DNA of 35,296 nucleotides from an uncultured Caryophanales bacterium (GTDB taxonomy: Bacteria; Bacillota_I; Bacilli_A; RFN20; CAG-826): assembly GCA_946403545.1 (NCBI GenBank), contig CAMJAG010000003.1, forward strand, positions 1-35,296. The letters are read 5' to 3'. Positions within the stretch are counted from its first letter, which is position 1; each line of letters opens with the position of its first letter. Below are positions 1 through 8,152 of the stretch, in pieces. The notes beneath the pieces were generated by a model, which was not told the DNA's origin, made no database searches, and saw only the letters and a list, made by a program, of their open reading frames with translations. A program made the position numbers and the translations under genes.

Positions 1-64
1 TAACAAATATAATAAAAAGGCTGGTTCCAAGAACCAACCTGTTGAAGCTAAAGAGCTTGATTAA
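1..64 (+). CDS. 3' end of a CDS truncated by the window edge (frame reads NKYNKKAGSKNQPVEAKELD*)
   Basis: Open frame from base 2 to TAA at 62-64; convergent with and overlapping the stop codon of the 61..747 CDS. Confidence 0.5.
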   Translation, partial: NKYNKKAGSKNQPVEAKELD

Positions 65-747
65 TATCCTCTAAGTTCAACCTTAGACATATATTTCTCC
101 AAGATTGATTTAAATTTATTAGCTTGGTCTTCACTTACACAGTGGAGACCTTTTTTTAAACATCCTTCTCTTTCTACAAATTTTTGTAGGTACATTTTAG
201 GAGTGTCTTTGAAAGATTCCCCTATTGCTTCTATGTCTTCACTAGTGAAGAACTCATCCACTAAAGTTGTACGAAGTTCAAAATCTATTCCACTATTAAG
301 TAAGATTTGGTAAGTTTCGTATACTTTATCAAAGAAATTGATTTTTGTATCAGTGGTTACTGGATATTTATTTTTAGAATTTTTAATATCCATAGCGACA
401 TAATCTAAAAGATTATCCTTTAACAAATCCTTGATAACTTCAGGATTTGTCCCATTAGTGTCCACTTTAATCAAAAAGCCTAGAGATTTAACTTGTTTAA
501 TCTTTTCTTTTAGATCTGGCATAAGAGTGACTTCACCACCAGTGAACACTACTGCATCTAGAATACCTTTTCTAGTATTTAGATAATCTAAAACGTGTTC
601 CCAAGAGATTTCATCGTCGCTATTTAAGACTGTTAAACCATTGTGGCAATATGGACATCTAAAATTACAAGGTTTGCAGAATAAGACTGCACTTACCTTG
701 TCTTCATAATCTAATAGAGATAATTTATCCATTCCGACGAAGTTCAT
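61..747 (-). CDS. nrdG: Radical SAM anaerobic ribonucleotide reductase activating protein-like (NrdG family)
   Basis: CKPCNFRCPYCHN = CX3CX2C radical SAM motif, followed by FTGGEVTL and KVDTNGTNP. Confidence 0.8.
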   Translation of the reverse strand: MNFVGMDKLSLLDYEDKVSAVLFCKPCNFRCPYCHNGLTVLNSDDEISWEHVLDYLNTRKGILDAVVFTGGEVTLMPDLKEKIKQVKSLGFLIKVDTNGTNPEVIKDLLKDNLLDYVAMDIKNSKNKYPVTTDTKINFFDKVYETYQILLNSGIDFELRTTLVDEFFTSEDIEAIGESFKDTPKMYLQKFVEREGCLKKGLHCVSEDQANKFKSILEKYMSKVELRGY

Positions 748-882
748 GTAAATATTATAATCCTTTTTAATTATTATTTATATTATATATAAACTTTTAT
801 TTGAATTTCAAAAAAAAGTATTTTTAAATTAGTTCGATATTATGTATAATTTATTAGAACATTTTTTTATAGGAGAAAAATT

Positions 883-2091
883 ATGAAATGTCCAGCTTGT
901 GGTAAAGAAAACAAAGATGGCGATTTATATTGCTATCGCTGTGGGGCAAAGCTAACAGGTGAAGATGTTACAGATACTATTGGGGAAGTTGATGTAGCAA
1001 AGCCTGTAAATCAAAAGAAATCAGTTTTTAAATACGTTTCTTTTGGTCTTATTTGTTTAGCAATCTTATTGATGTTTGTTGGTTGGTTCGGAGACACCAT
1101 ATTGGCATACACTAATATGTCATATGCAGGTTCAAGTCAAAATTCATTAATCGGTTGTGGTATCAAATACTTTTTCCAAAAGGGTTTTGAAGACATAAAA
1201 GTATATCAAAGTTATCAAGAACCTTACGCATACAATCTTGCAGTAACTACTTTAGTAATTAATTTAATTACTTATATAGGATTATTAGTAACTATCCTAT
1301 TATGTGGAACATTCGCTGTTCTTGCTTCAGGAAGAAAAACTTTTGGTAAAAAGTATATTCATAATCCTTTATATTATGTAAGATTCATTTTCATCGCTGC
1401 ATTTATTCATATTGGTTATTCATTAATGACTAACCATGGTTTTGAGAAAGCTAATATCTATGGAGCAACAATGAACGTTGGAGTCTTATTAGGTTGGGGT
1501 GCTATTTTAGTAATTATTGGTTTAATTATTGCGGTTGTTGCATCATATTTAGAAAAACTTGGTGATGGATGGCAAGAATTAGATGTTAAATCAAAGATTT
1601 CTGATCTTATGCATTATGGCGCTTTAGCGGCATTAATGATTGCGATATTATTAGTTTCTTGTGGTTCTTTGTATGCTGATCTTATGAGCGCAGGACAAGA
1701 TGGTTATGTAATTAATACACCTTATGGTTACCTATCATCCATTACTCTTAGGATATCTTATGGTGCAAGTTCTGATGGTTTTGCATTGTTTGTATCCGCT
1801 CTTGGATTCTTATTCCAACTTATTACATTAGGATTTGTAGTTATTGGATACTTCAAACTAAAACATAGAGAAAAGGCAACAGGACCAAGATTCTTCATTG
1901 CAGGTTCAATTACTTATCTTGCATCTATTATTTGTGGTATTATCGCTGGCGCTAAATACTACGATGGCGCTGCATCAATAAGTGTATTACTATCTACATT
2001 TGCATATCTTGCACTCTTCTTCCTTGCAATCGGAACTGCTTTAGCATATGTTTCTAAAAGTTTCTTTTGCAAAGCAAAGAAAAACGCATAA
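883..2091 (+). CDS. Zinc-ribbon domain multi-TM membrane protein
   Basis: N-terminal CPACGKENKDGDLYCYRCGAKL zinc ribbon, then several hydrophobic segments; SD ggag upstream. Confidence 0.75.
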   Translation: MKCPACGKENKDGDLYCYRCGAKLTGEDVTDTIGEVDVAKPVNQKKSVFKYVSFGLICLAILLMFVGWFGDTILAYTNMSYAGSSQNSLIGCGIKYFFQKGFEDIKVYQSYQEPYAYNLAVTTLVINLITYIGLLVTILLCGTFAVLASGRKTFGKKYIHNPLYYVRFIFIAAFIHIGYSLMTNHGFEKANIYGATMNVGVLLGWGAILVIIGLIIAVVASYLEKLGDGWQELDVKSKISDLMHYGALAALMIAILLVSCGSLYADLMSAGQDGYVINTPYGYLSSITLRISYGASSDGFALFVSALGFLFQLITLGFVVIGYFKLKHREKATGPRFFIAGSITYLASIICGIIAGAKYYDGAASISVLLSTFAYLALFFLAIGTALAYVSKSFFCKAKKNA

Positions 2092-2103
2092 AATATAAAA
2101 GGT

Positions 2104-2127
2104 GGCCTTTAAAAATAAAGGCCTTTT
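2104..2127 (+). terminator. Intrinsic terminator/attenuator-like hairpin between the tandem zinc-ribbon genes
   Basis: GGCCTTT-AAAAAT-AAAGGCC followed by TTTTC. Confidence 0.6.
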
Positions 2128-2143
2128 CAAAGGAGTTTTTATT

Positions 2144-3496
2144 ATGAAATGTCAAAAATGCGGAAGCGAAATTGATGACGATTCTTTATTTTGCTCTAAG
2201 TGTGGAGCAAAGGTTGAATCAGTTGTCGAAGAAAAATTCAAATGCCCAAAATGTGGCAGCGAAGTCACAAAAGACAGCAAATTCTGCCGTAAATGTGGTA
2301 ATGAATTAATCTGGGATAATGTTGATTATGATCACATTCCAGTTCCAGTAAAAGCAGAGGAAGAAACAGCTCCAGCTGCTCAAACTGTTCAAGCTGCTCC
2401 AAGAAAACGCGCTGATGTAAATAAAATCTTTGGTTTTATTTCATTAGGTTTAATCTCTTTAGCAGTACTACTACTCTTCATCGGATGGTTTGGAGACACA
2501 TTAAGTTTAAATGGTTCCTCTTTATTAAGAAGCTATGCCGGTGATTCATCTGCTGCACGTGTTGATATAACATGGTTCTTTGGTAGATCTTTTGATAGCA
2601 TTAAATCTCTTAAAGAATATGAAGGACAAGGCGCTTATGTATTTGCTTTAATATTCACAATTTTAAATACACTTACTTATGTACTTATGCTTGTTGGAAT
2701 ATTGGCATTTGGTACTCTTGCTATTCTTAACGCAGTTAAAAAGGTACAAGGAAAGGAAGTTAAATCAACATATATTGGTGGTTTAATCGCCACAACTCTT
2801 CCTCATATTGTTTATACATCTATGCTCTATTCAACTGTAATGTCTGTTACAGGCTCAGGCCGTAGCGAATCTATAAATATTGGTCTTGGTTGGGGTAGCA
2901 TCTTAGTTATCAGCGCTTTAATCTATTTATTTGCAGCTTCCGTTCTCGAATTATTTGCAAAAGAATCCAAAGGATTCAATAAGAAGAGATTGGTTTCATC
3001 AATTACTTATACAGTTAGTTTGATTACTGGTTTAGTTATGCTTCTTTGCTTATCAGGTTCAATCCTTTCTATGACAGAAAAAATGACCTCTAATAGCAGT
3101 ATGACAGCAGCAACTACACCATACGCATTCACACTTTCTACAATTACACAAATGTGCTCAGATACAACAACTGAAGTACCTTATTTATACTTACCAATCC
3201 TCAGTTTCTTCTTCCATATCTTAGCAATGATTATTGCTGTTCCAACATTCTCTGGTTTAGTAAAGAAAAACGATTCCGCTAATATTGTTGGATTTGCATG
3301 TGGTATCTTCTTCTTTATTGCATCTGCAATCTTCGGAATAATCGGCATGAATCAATCTATTGATCCATCACAAAGAGAAGCAGTGTCCTGTGGAATGGGA
3401 CCTGCTGCTATCGTCGCAATTGTCTTTGCAGTTATCACTTTTGCATTAATTGCAGTTTCATTAAGTTTCAAAAAGAAATCAGAACAAATCGCTTAA
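2144..3496 (+). CDS. Double zinc-ribbon multi-TM membrane protein, paralogous to 883..2091
   Basis: ORF track starts at GTG 2102 inside a hairpin; ATG 2144 has SD aaaggag. Two CxxC...CxxC ribbons; FGFISLGLISLAVLLLFIGWFGDTL parallels FKYVSFGLICLAILLMFVGWFGDTI. Confidence 0.75.
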   Translation: MKCQKCGSEIDDDSLFCSKCGAKVESVVEEKFKCPKCGSEVTKDSKFCRKCGNELIWDNVDYDHIPVPVKAEEETAPAAQTVQAAPRKRADVNKIFGFISLGLISLAVLLLFIGWFGDTLSLNGSSLLRSYAGDSSAARVDITWFFGRSFDSIKSLKEYEGQGAYVFALIFTILNTLTYVLMLVGILAFGTLAILNAVKKVQGKEVKSTYIGGLIATTLPHIVYTSMLYSTVMSVTGSGRSESINIGLGWGSILVISALIYLFAASVLELFAKESKGFNKKRLVSSITYTVSLITGLVMLLCLSGSILSMTEKMTSNSSMTAATTPYAFTLSTITQMCSDTTTEVPYLYLPILSFFFHILAMIIAVPTFSGLVKKNDSANIVGFACGIFFFIASAIFGIIGMNQSIDPSQREAVSCGMGPAAIVAIVFAVITFALIAVSLSFKKKSEQIA

Positions 3497-3547
3497 TTAA
3501 ACATATATTATTGAAATAATATATAAATTTGATAAAATACTTGTATT

Positions 3548-4021
3548 ATGATAAAAAGTAACATTTCATGGGATGAATACTTCATGGGTATTGCTTCTTT
3601 AAGCGCTCTCAGAAGTAAGGATCCTAACACAAAAGTCGGAGCATGCATTGTAGATGATGATAAGAAAGTCGTTTCTATCGGATATAATGGTATGCCAAAA
3701 GGTCTTGACGAAGACCAACTTTCATGGAACAAGGGTGAAGGTTTAGATAGCAAGTATTTATATGTTTGTCACGCTGAGATGAACGCAATTTTAAATACTA
3801 GAAACGGAAGTGCTTTGAAAGGATGCACATTATATGTCACCTTATTCCCATGTGAGAATTGCGCTAAAGCAATTATCCAATCTGGTATTAAAGAAGTTGT
3901 CTATTTAGACAACAAATACGCTGACACTATCGGTGCTCAAGCTAGTTTAAAGATGTTCCAATTAGCAGGAACAGTATTAAGACAATACAAAGGTAGAGTC
4001 TTAAACGAATTCGTTAAATAA
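3548..4021 (+). CDS. dCMP deaminase family protein (ComEB-like)
   Basis: CHAEMNAIL and PCENCAK zinc/catalytic motifs; SKDPNTKVGACIVD. Confidence 0.88.
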   Translation: MIKSNISWDEYFMGIASLSALRSKDPNTKVGACIVDDDKKVVSIGYNGMPKGLDEDQLSWNKGEGLDSKYLYVCHAEMNAILNTRNGSALKGCTLYVTLFPCENCAKAIIQSGIKEVVYLDNKYADTIGAQASLKMFQLAGTVLRQYKGRVLNEFVK

Positions 4022-4023
4022 TT

Positions 4024-4815
4024 ATGACTATTAAAGAATACGTTGCACTTAGAAAACAAGAGATGAAGCAAGAAGTTTTAGATATGCCTAAAAAGCCTTG
4101 CATCGCTATTGTTCAAATAAACGAAGATCCAGCAAGTTACGCTTACATTAAAGGTAAACTTAAAGATGCTGCAGAACTAGGAATTGATGCAGAATTAATT
4201 AAACTACCTTTAGAAACAACTGAACCTCAATTATTAAACGTAATTGATCGTTTAAATAAAGATAGCGTTCATGATGGATTCATCGTTCAAATGCCTCTTC
4301 CAAAGCAAATTAATGAAGAGACAGTTAAGCTTGCAATCGCTCCAGAAAAGGATGTTGATGGATTCCATCCACTCTCATCTTTAGCACCTTGTACACCAAA
4401 AGGAATCATGAATTATTTGAACTATATTAAAACTGATTTCACTGGTAAAAACGCTGTTGTTATCGGTCGTTCCAACATAGTTGGAAAACCAATGGCGAAA
4501 TTACTACTAAAAGCAAATTGTAATGTTACAGTACTTCATAGTAAAACTAGCCAAGAAGATATGGCTAGATATATCAAATATGCAGACATCATCGTAGTCG
4601 CTATTGGTAAAGCTGGTTTCTTAGATAATCGATTCGAATATAAACCAAGCGCTATTGTTGTTGATGTTGGTATTTCAAGAGATGAGACAGGTCTTCATGG
4701 AGATGCAATTCCAGGATTACCTGTTACACTACAAACACCAGTTCCTGGAGGTGTAGGACTTATCACTAGATTGGCCCTTTACGAAAACCTCTTGGAAATC
4801 GTAAAGGCAAAATAA
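4024..4815 (+). CDS. folD: Bifunctional methylenetetrahydrofolate dehydrogenase/cyclohydrolase
   Basis: YIKGKLKDAAELGI, KDVDGFHP, GRSNIVGKPMA, PVPGGVG motifs. Confidence 0.95.
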   Translation: MTIKEYVALRKQEMKQEVLDMPKKPCIAIVQINEDPASYAYIKGKLKDAAELGIDAELIKLPLETTEPQLLNVIDRLNKDSVHDGFIVQMPLPKQINEETVKLAIAPEKDVDGFHPLSSLAPCTPKGIMNYLNYIKTDFTGKNAVVIGRSNIVGKPMAKLLLKANCNVTVLHSKTSQEDMARYIKYADIIVVAIGKAGFLDNRFEYKPSAIVVDVGISRDETGLHGDAIPGLPVTLQTPVPGGVGLITRLALYENLLEIVKAK

Positions 4816-4842
4816 AATCGGATTCGAAATCCGATTTTTTTA
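4816..4842. terminator. Bidirectional terminator between folD and the crp/fnr-like gene
   Basis: AATCGGAT-TCGAA-ATCCGATT followed by TTTTT. Confidence 0.75.
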
Positions 4843-5427
4843 TGCTCTTTTTATTACATTTCCTTTTCTCTTTATTAGATGTTTCTTTTCTAATCGAGAC
4901 AAACATCTAGATAAGGATTCTCTAGTCATACATAATGTTGCAGCTAGATCAGTAACAGATTTAATAGTGATTTGGTTATCATTCATTCCTAAGTAAACTA
5001 ATAATCTATCTTCACTACTTTCGTATGAGAGAACTTTAATCTTACTATTTAAAGCTTTAGAGAAATCTGATTGTTTGTTTAAGTATTCTAATAAGAAGTC
5101 TTGGTTAGTTTGTAAGATGTTAATTAAATCCGCTTTCTTGATAATTGCGACAGTGGATTTTTCTTTTGCCACTACATCGCCCTTATATTCTTTTTCACTA
5201 GAGAAGACTAAGTTAGCACCAAAAAGATTTCCAGGTGTAATTGAGTTATACACTATTTCTTTTCCTTCTATAGAATAAGAGACAATGTCAATCTCACCAC
5301 TAACGACGATTCCGATAGAATCACATGTATCGCCTTCCTTAAAAAGAGAGTAACCCTTTTTAATAGAAAGTCCTTTAACTAATTTACGTTGTTCTTTGCT
5401 TAAGCAAGATAATAATTTAATTTCCAT
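4840..5427 (-). CDS. Crp/Fnr-family transcriptional regulator (no N-terminal Cys cluster)
   Basis: cNMP-binding-like N-terminus (FKEGDTCDSIGIVVSGEIDIV) and C-terminal HTH (SVTDLAATLCMTRESLSRCLSRLEKKHLIKRKG). Confidence 0.85.
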   Translation of the reverse strand: MEIKLLSCLSKEQRKLVKGLSIKKGYSLFKEGDTCDSIGIVVSGEIDIVSYSIEGKEIVYNSITPGNLFGANLVFSSEKEYKGDVVAKEKSTVAIIKKADLINILQTNQDFLLEYLNKQSDFSKALNSKIKVLSYESSEDRLLVYLGMNDNQITIKSVTDLAATLCMTRESLSRCLSRLEKKHLIKRKGNVIKRA

Positions 5428-5436
5428 ACCTATATC

Positions 5437-5450
5437 GTGATTTTAATCAC
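5437..5450. promoter_or_regulatory. Palindrome GTGATTTTAATCAC, candidate Crp/Fnr-type site
   Basis: GTGATT-TT-AATCAC, 10 bp upstream of the regulator start. Confidence 0.55.
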
Positions 5451-5468
5451 ATACTAATTATAACACCG

Positions 5469-5483
5469 TGTAATAGAATTACA
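5469..5483. promoter_or_regulatory. Palindrome TGTAATAGAATTACA in the divergent promoter region
   Basis: TGTAAT-AGA-ATTACA; overlaps a minus-strand -35 (TTGTAA) spaced 16 bp from TATAAT. Confidence 0.5.
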
Positions 5484-5504
5484 ACGGAAAGAAGGAAATT
5501 CAAA

Positions 5505-6437
5505 ATGAAAAAAGTATTACCACTATTATCAACACTAGCACTCCTCGCTGGATGTGCTTCTAAAGGACCTACAAACTTAGAGGTCTCAGTATTGTGCCCA
5601 ACAGGTGCTCCTGCTTTAGCTTTCTATAATTATGCTACTGATACAAATTTTGAAACTAACGCTAACGCATCCGAAGGTATTCTCCCTTTAATGCTTAAAG
5701 GTGAAAAAGATGTTGTAATTTTACCTACAAATGCAGGTGTACAAGCAATTACAAAAAAGAGTGCTCCATACAAATTAGCAGCAACAATTACATTCGGTAA
5801 TGTCTATTTAGCATCTACTGGACATGATGCTGATAACACTCTTAATGATGGCGACTACATTATCTTATTCTCACAAGGCCAAGTACCTGATTTATTATTC
5901 CATTATGTATTTGGAGATACATTAGATTCTAACGCTCATTATGTTTCTAACGGAACTGATGCTGCTAAATGCTTAAAGCAAGGTAAAAATATTACAAGCA
6001 ATAACGAAGATGTTGACTATGTTTTAATCGCAGAACCAGCTCTTCAAAATGTTTTAAATACAACTCCAAACGTTAAAATTGCCAAAAATATTCAAGAAGA
6101 ATATAAAGCAAAATCAAATGGTTTAGATATTTTCCAAGCATCAGTGTTTATTAACAATAATCTTGATAACTCCAAGGCAAAATCATTCTTAAAGCAACTT
6201 GAAAAAGATGTTAAAGATGGGTTAAAAGATGTTAATAAAGTCAAAGAAGGTCTCGCAAAAGCTGAGAACTTAACTTCTAAATATGGCGTCCCTTCTGTTG
6301 AGGTTGTTGAACAAACATTTGCAAACAACAATAGTATGGGTTTAGGTTATAAAAACGCAAAAGAAAATAAAGCTGCAATTGATAACTTCTTATCATTATT
6401 TAATATAGCGGAGACCAATGAAGAAATTTATTTCTAA
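5505..6437 (+). CDS. ABC transporter substrate-binding lipoprotein (NitT/TauT/NMT1-like)
   Basis: Lipobox LALLAGC; SBP-like fold signals; overlaps the following permease gene. Confidence 0.7.
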   Translation: MKKVLPLLSTLALLAGCASKGPTNLEVSVLCPTGAPALAFYNYATDTNFETNANASEGILPLMLKGEKDVVILPTNAGVQAITKKSAPYKLAATITFGNVYLASTGHDADNTLNDGDYIILFSQGQVPDLLFHYVFGDTLDSNAHYVSNGTDAAKCLKQGKNITSNNEDVDYVLIAEPALQNVLNTTPNVKIAKNIQEEYKAKSNGLDIFQASVFINNNLDNSKAKSFLKQLEKDVKDGLKDVNKVKEGLAKAENLTSKYGVPSVEVVEQTFANNNSMGLGYKNAKENKAAIDNFLSLFNIAETNEEIYF

Positions 6438-7182
6438 TAAGTACATATTATTTGGTTTAGGTATAGTGTTATTCATCCTCCTTTGGTGGGTGATTTCACT
6501 ATTCTTTGACATCAATAAAATGGTAGTTCCGTCTCCATTAGACACTACTGTCAGGATGTTTGAACTACTAAGAGATCCATATACATTTAAATGTTTAGGA
6601 ATTACCCTACTTAGAGTGTTAATAGGATTTGGTATTTCTTTTGCTGTAGCATTCATTTTAGGTGTGCTTGCAGGTAACTCAAAGATTTTTGCAGGTCTAT
6701 TAAAACCAACTATGGTAGTTATAAAAAGTATTCCTACTGCTACCGTAGTATTCTTATTTGTTATTATGGTATCTCCTAAAGATGCGCCAATCTTAGTTAC
6801 TACATTAATTAGTTTCCCAATTCTATTTGAAGCAGTTACATCAGGTATTGCTAATGTAGATAAGGAAACTTTAGAAGCTAGTAAAGTTGATGGAGCAGGT
6901 TACTTAAAAAGAAATATATTTATTAAGATTCCACTATCTCTTCCTTATATTGGTGTAGGTGTTTTAGCTAGTTTCTCTTTATCTTTTAAAGTTGAAATTA
7001 TGGCAGAAGTCATCACTGGCAATACAGATGCAGGTCTAGGAAACGTTATAAGAGCAACTCAAGGCGCTGATCCAACTGATATGGTTACAATATTTGGTTA
7101 TTCCTTTATTGCAGTTATATTAGTTTTAATAATTTCAATTACTGCAGATGTTATTAAAGATAAACTTAAAAGGATATCGTAA
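6418..7182 (+). CDS. ABC transporter permease (SsuC/TauC-like, BPD_transp_1)
   Basis: Multi-TM; EASKVDGAGYLKRNIFIKIPLSLPYIGVG (EAA loop). Confidence 0.85.
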   Translation: MKKFISNKYILFGLGIVLFILLWWVISLFFDINKMVVPSPLDTTVRMFELLRDPYTFKCLGITLLRVLIGFGISFAVAFILGVLAGNSKIFAGLLKPTMVVIKSIPTATVVFLFVIMVSPKDAPILVTTLISFPILFEAVTSGIANVDKETLEASKVDGAGYLKRNIFIKIPLSLPYIGVGVLASFSLSFKVEIMAEVITGNTDAGLGNVIRATQGADPTDMVTIFGYSFIAVILVLIISITADVIKDKLKRIS

Positions 7183-7196
7183 TCCCTAATACAAAG

Positions 7197-7228
7197 AAAA
7201 AAGCACTTCATCCGAAGTGCTATTTTTT
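7197..7228 (+). terminator. Intrinsic terminator after the SBP-permease operon
   Basis: AGCACTTC-ATCC-GAAGTGCT then T-tract. Confidence 0.75.
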
Positions 7229-7234
7229 TAAATC

Positions 7235-7310
7235 TGGTGGCTCAGGCCGGGAGCGCGCCGGCGACACTCAGATTTTCAGTCTGATGCTCTACTAACTGAG
7301 CTACCGAGCC
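7235..7310 (-). tRNA. tRNA-Phe (GAA) with non-canonical T-loop
   Basis: Acceptor GGCTCGG/CTGAGCC, D-stem GCTC/GAGC, anticodon arm TCAGA-CTGAAAA-TCTGA, T-stem GCCGG/CCGGC, encoded CCA; T-loop reads CGCGCTC rather than TTCRANY. Confidence 0.85.
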
Positions 7311-7360
7311 AGCAAACTTTTTTTCTAATATAATATCTTATAAAAGAAAAGCGCTAATAA

Positions 7361-7436
7361 TGGCGGACCATACGGGAATCGAACCCGTGATCTTCTCCGT
7401 GACAGGGAGACATGTTAACCGCTACACCAATGGTCC
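7361..7436 (-). tRNA. tRNA-Asp (GTC)
   Basis: Acceptor GGACCAT/ATGGTCC, anticodon arm TCTCC-CTGTCAC-GGAGA, canonical T-loop TTCGATT, encoded CCA. Confidence 0.95.
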
Positions 7437-7510
7437 ACTTGCAGCGCTTTATTATTATCTTAAAAATTTAAACAAATTGCAATAGTATATTTCAAAATAA
7501 TATAAAAAAA

Positions 7511-7537
7511 TGACTCCACTACGTGGAGCCATATATT
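7511..7537 (-). terminator. Terminator downstream of rubrerythrin
   Basis: GGCTCCACGTAGTGGAGTC hairpin followed by T-tract on the minus strand. Confidence 0.65.
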
Positions 7538-7549
7538 TTTTAATAATTT

Positions 7550-8089
7550 TTAGTAATTTTTAACTTCCATTTCAAAGTAGCTATCTGGGTGAGCACATGT
7601 TGGACAGACCTTAGGAGCAAATTTACCGATATGAATATGTCCACAGTTTCTACATTTCCATACTACTACATCATCTTTGATGAAAACTTTATTACCTTTA
7701 ACGTTTTCTAATAATTCGAGATAACGTTTTTCGTGATTTGCTTCAATCTTACCTACTAATTCAAATTTAGCAGCGATTTCATTGAATCCTTCTTCTCTAG
7801 CTTCAGCAGCCATTCTTTTATACATATCTGTATGTTCGAAGTTTTCACCTTCTGCTGCTGCTTTTAAGTTAGTTGCAGTATCACTTACTGCACCACCATT
7901 AAGGTATTTGAACCACATTTTTGCATGTTCTTTTTCGTTTTCAGCAGTTTCTAAGAAAATAGCAGCGATTTGTTCATAACCTTCTTTTTTAGCTTGGCTA
8001 GCGAAATAAGTATACTTATTTCTTGCTTGGGATTCACCCGCAAATGCTTCTTGTAAATTCTTTTCAGTTTTACTACCTTTTAATTCCAT
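7550..8089 (-). CDS. Rubrerythrin
   Basis: Ferritin-like ExxH motifs (AFAGESQARNKYTYFA, ETAENEKEHA, IEANHEKRY) plus C-terminal rubredoxin-like CRNCGH...CPTCAHP. Confidence 0.93.
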   Translation of the reverse strand: MELKGSKTEKNLQEAFAGESQARNKYTYFASQAKKEGYEQIAAIFLETAENEKEHAKMWFKYLNGGAVSDTATNLKAAAEGENFEHTDMYKRMAAEAREEGFNEIAAKFELVGKIEANHEKRYLELLENVKGNKVFIKDDVVVWKCRNCGHIHIGKFAPKVCPTCAHPDSYFEMEVKNY

Positions 8090-8152
8090 AAATTTCTCCT
8101 TTATATCTACTTCAATTAAAGTATAGATAATTATTTGTTTTATAGCAAAGCA

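Noticed and set aside
3504-3525. Palindrome ATATATTATT-GA-AATAATATAT
   Set aside because: A/T-only in an AT-rich intergenic region, likely promoter context; weak evidence for function.
3508-3753. Antisense ORF over the dCMP deaminase
   Set aside because: Opposite a well-supported gene, no SD or recognisable motifs; spurious.
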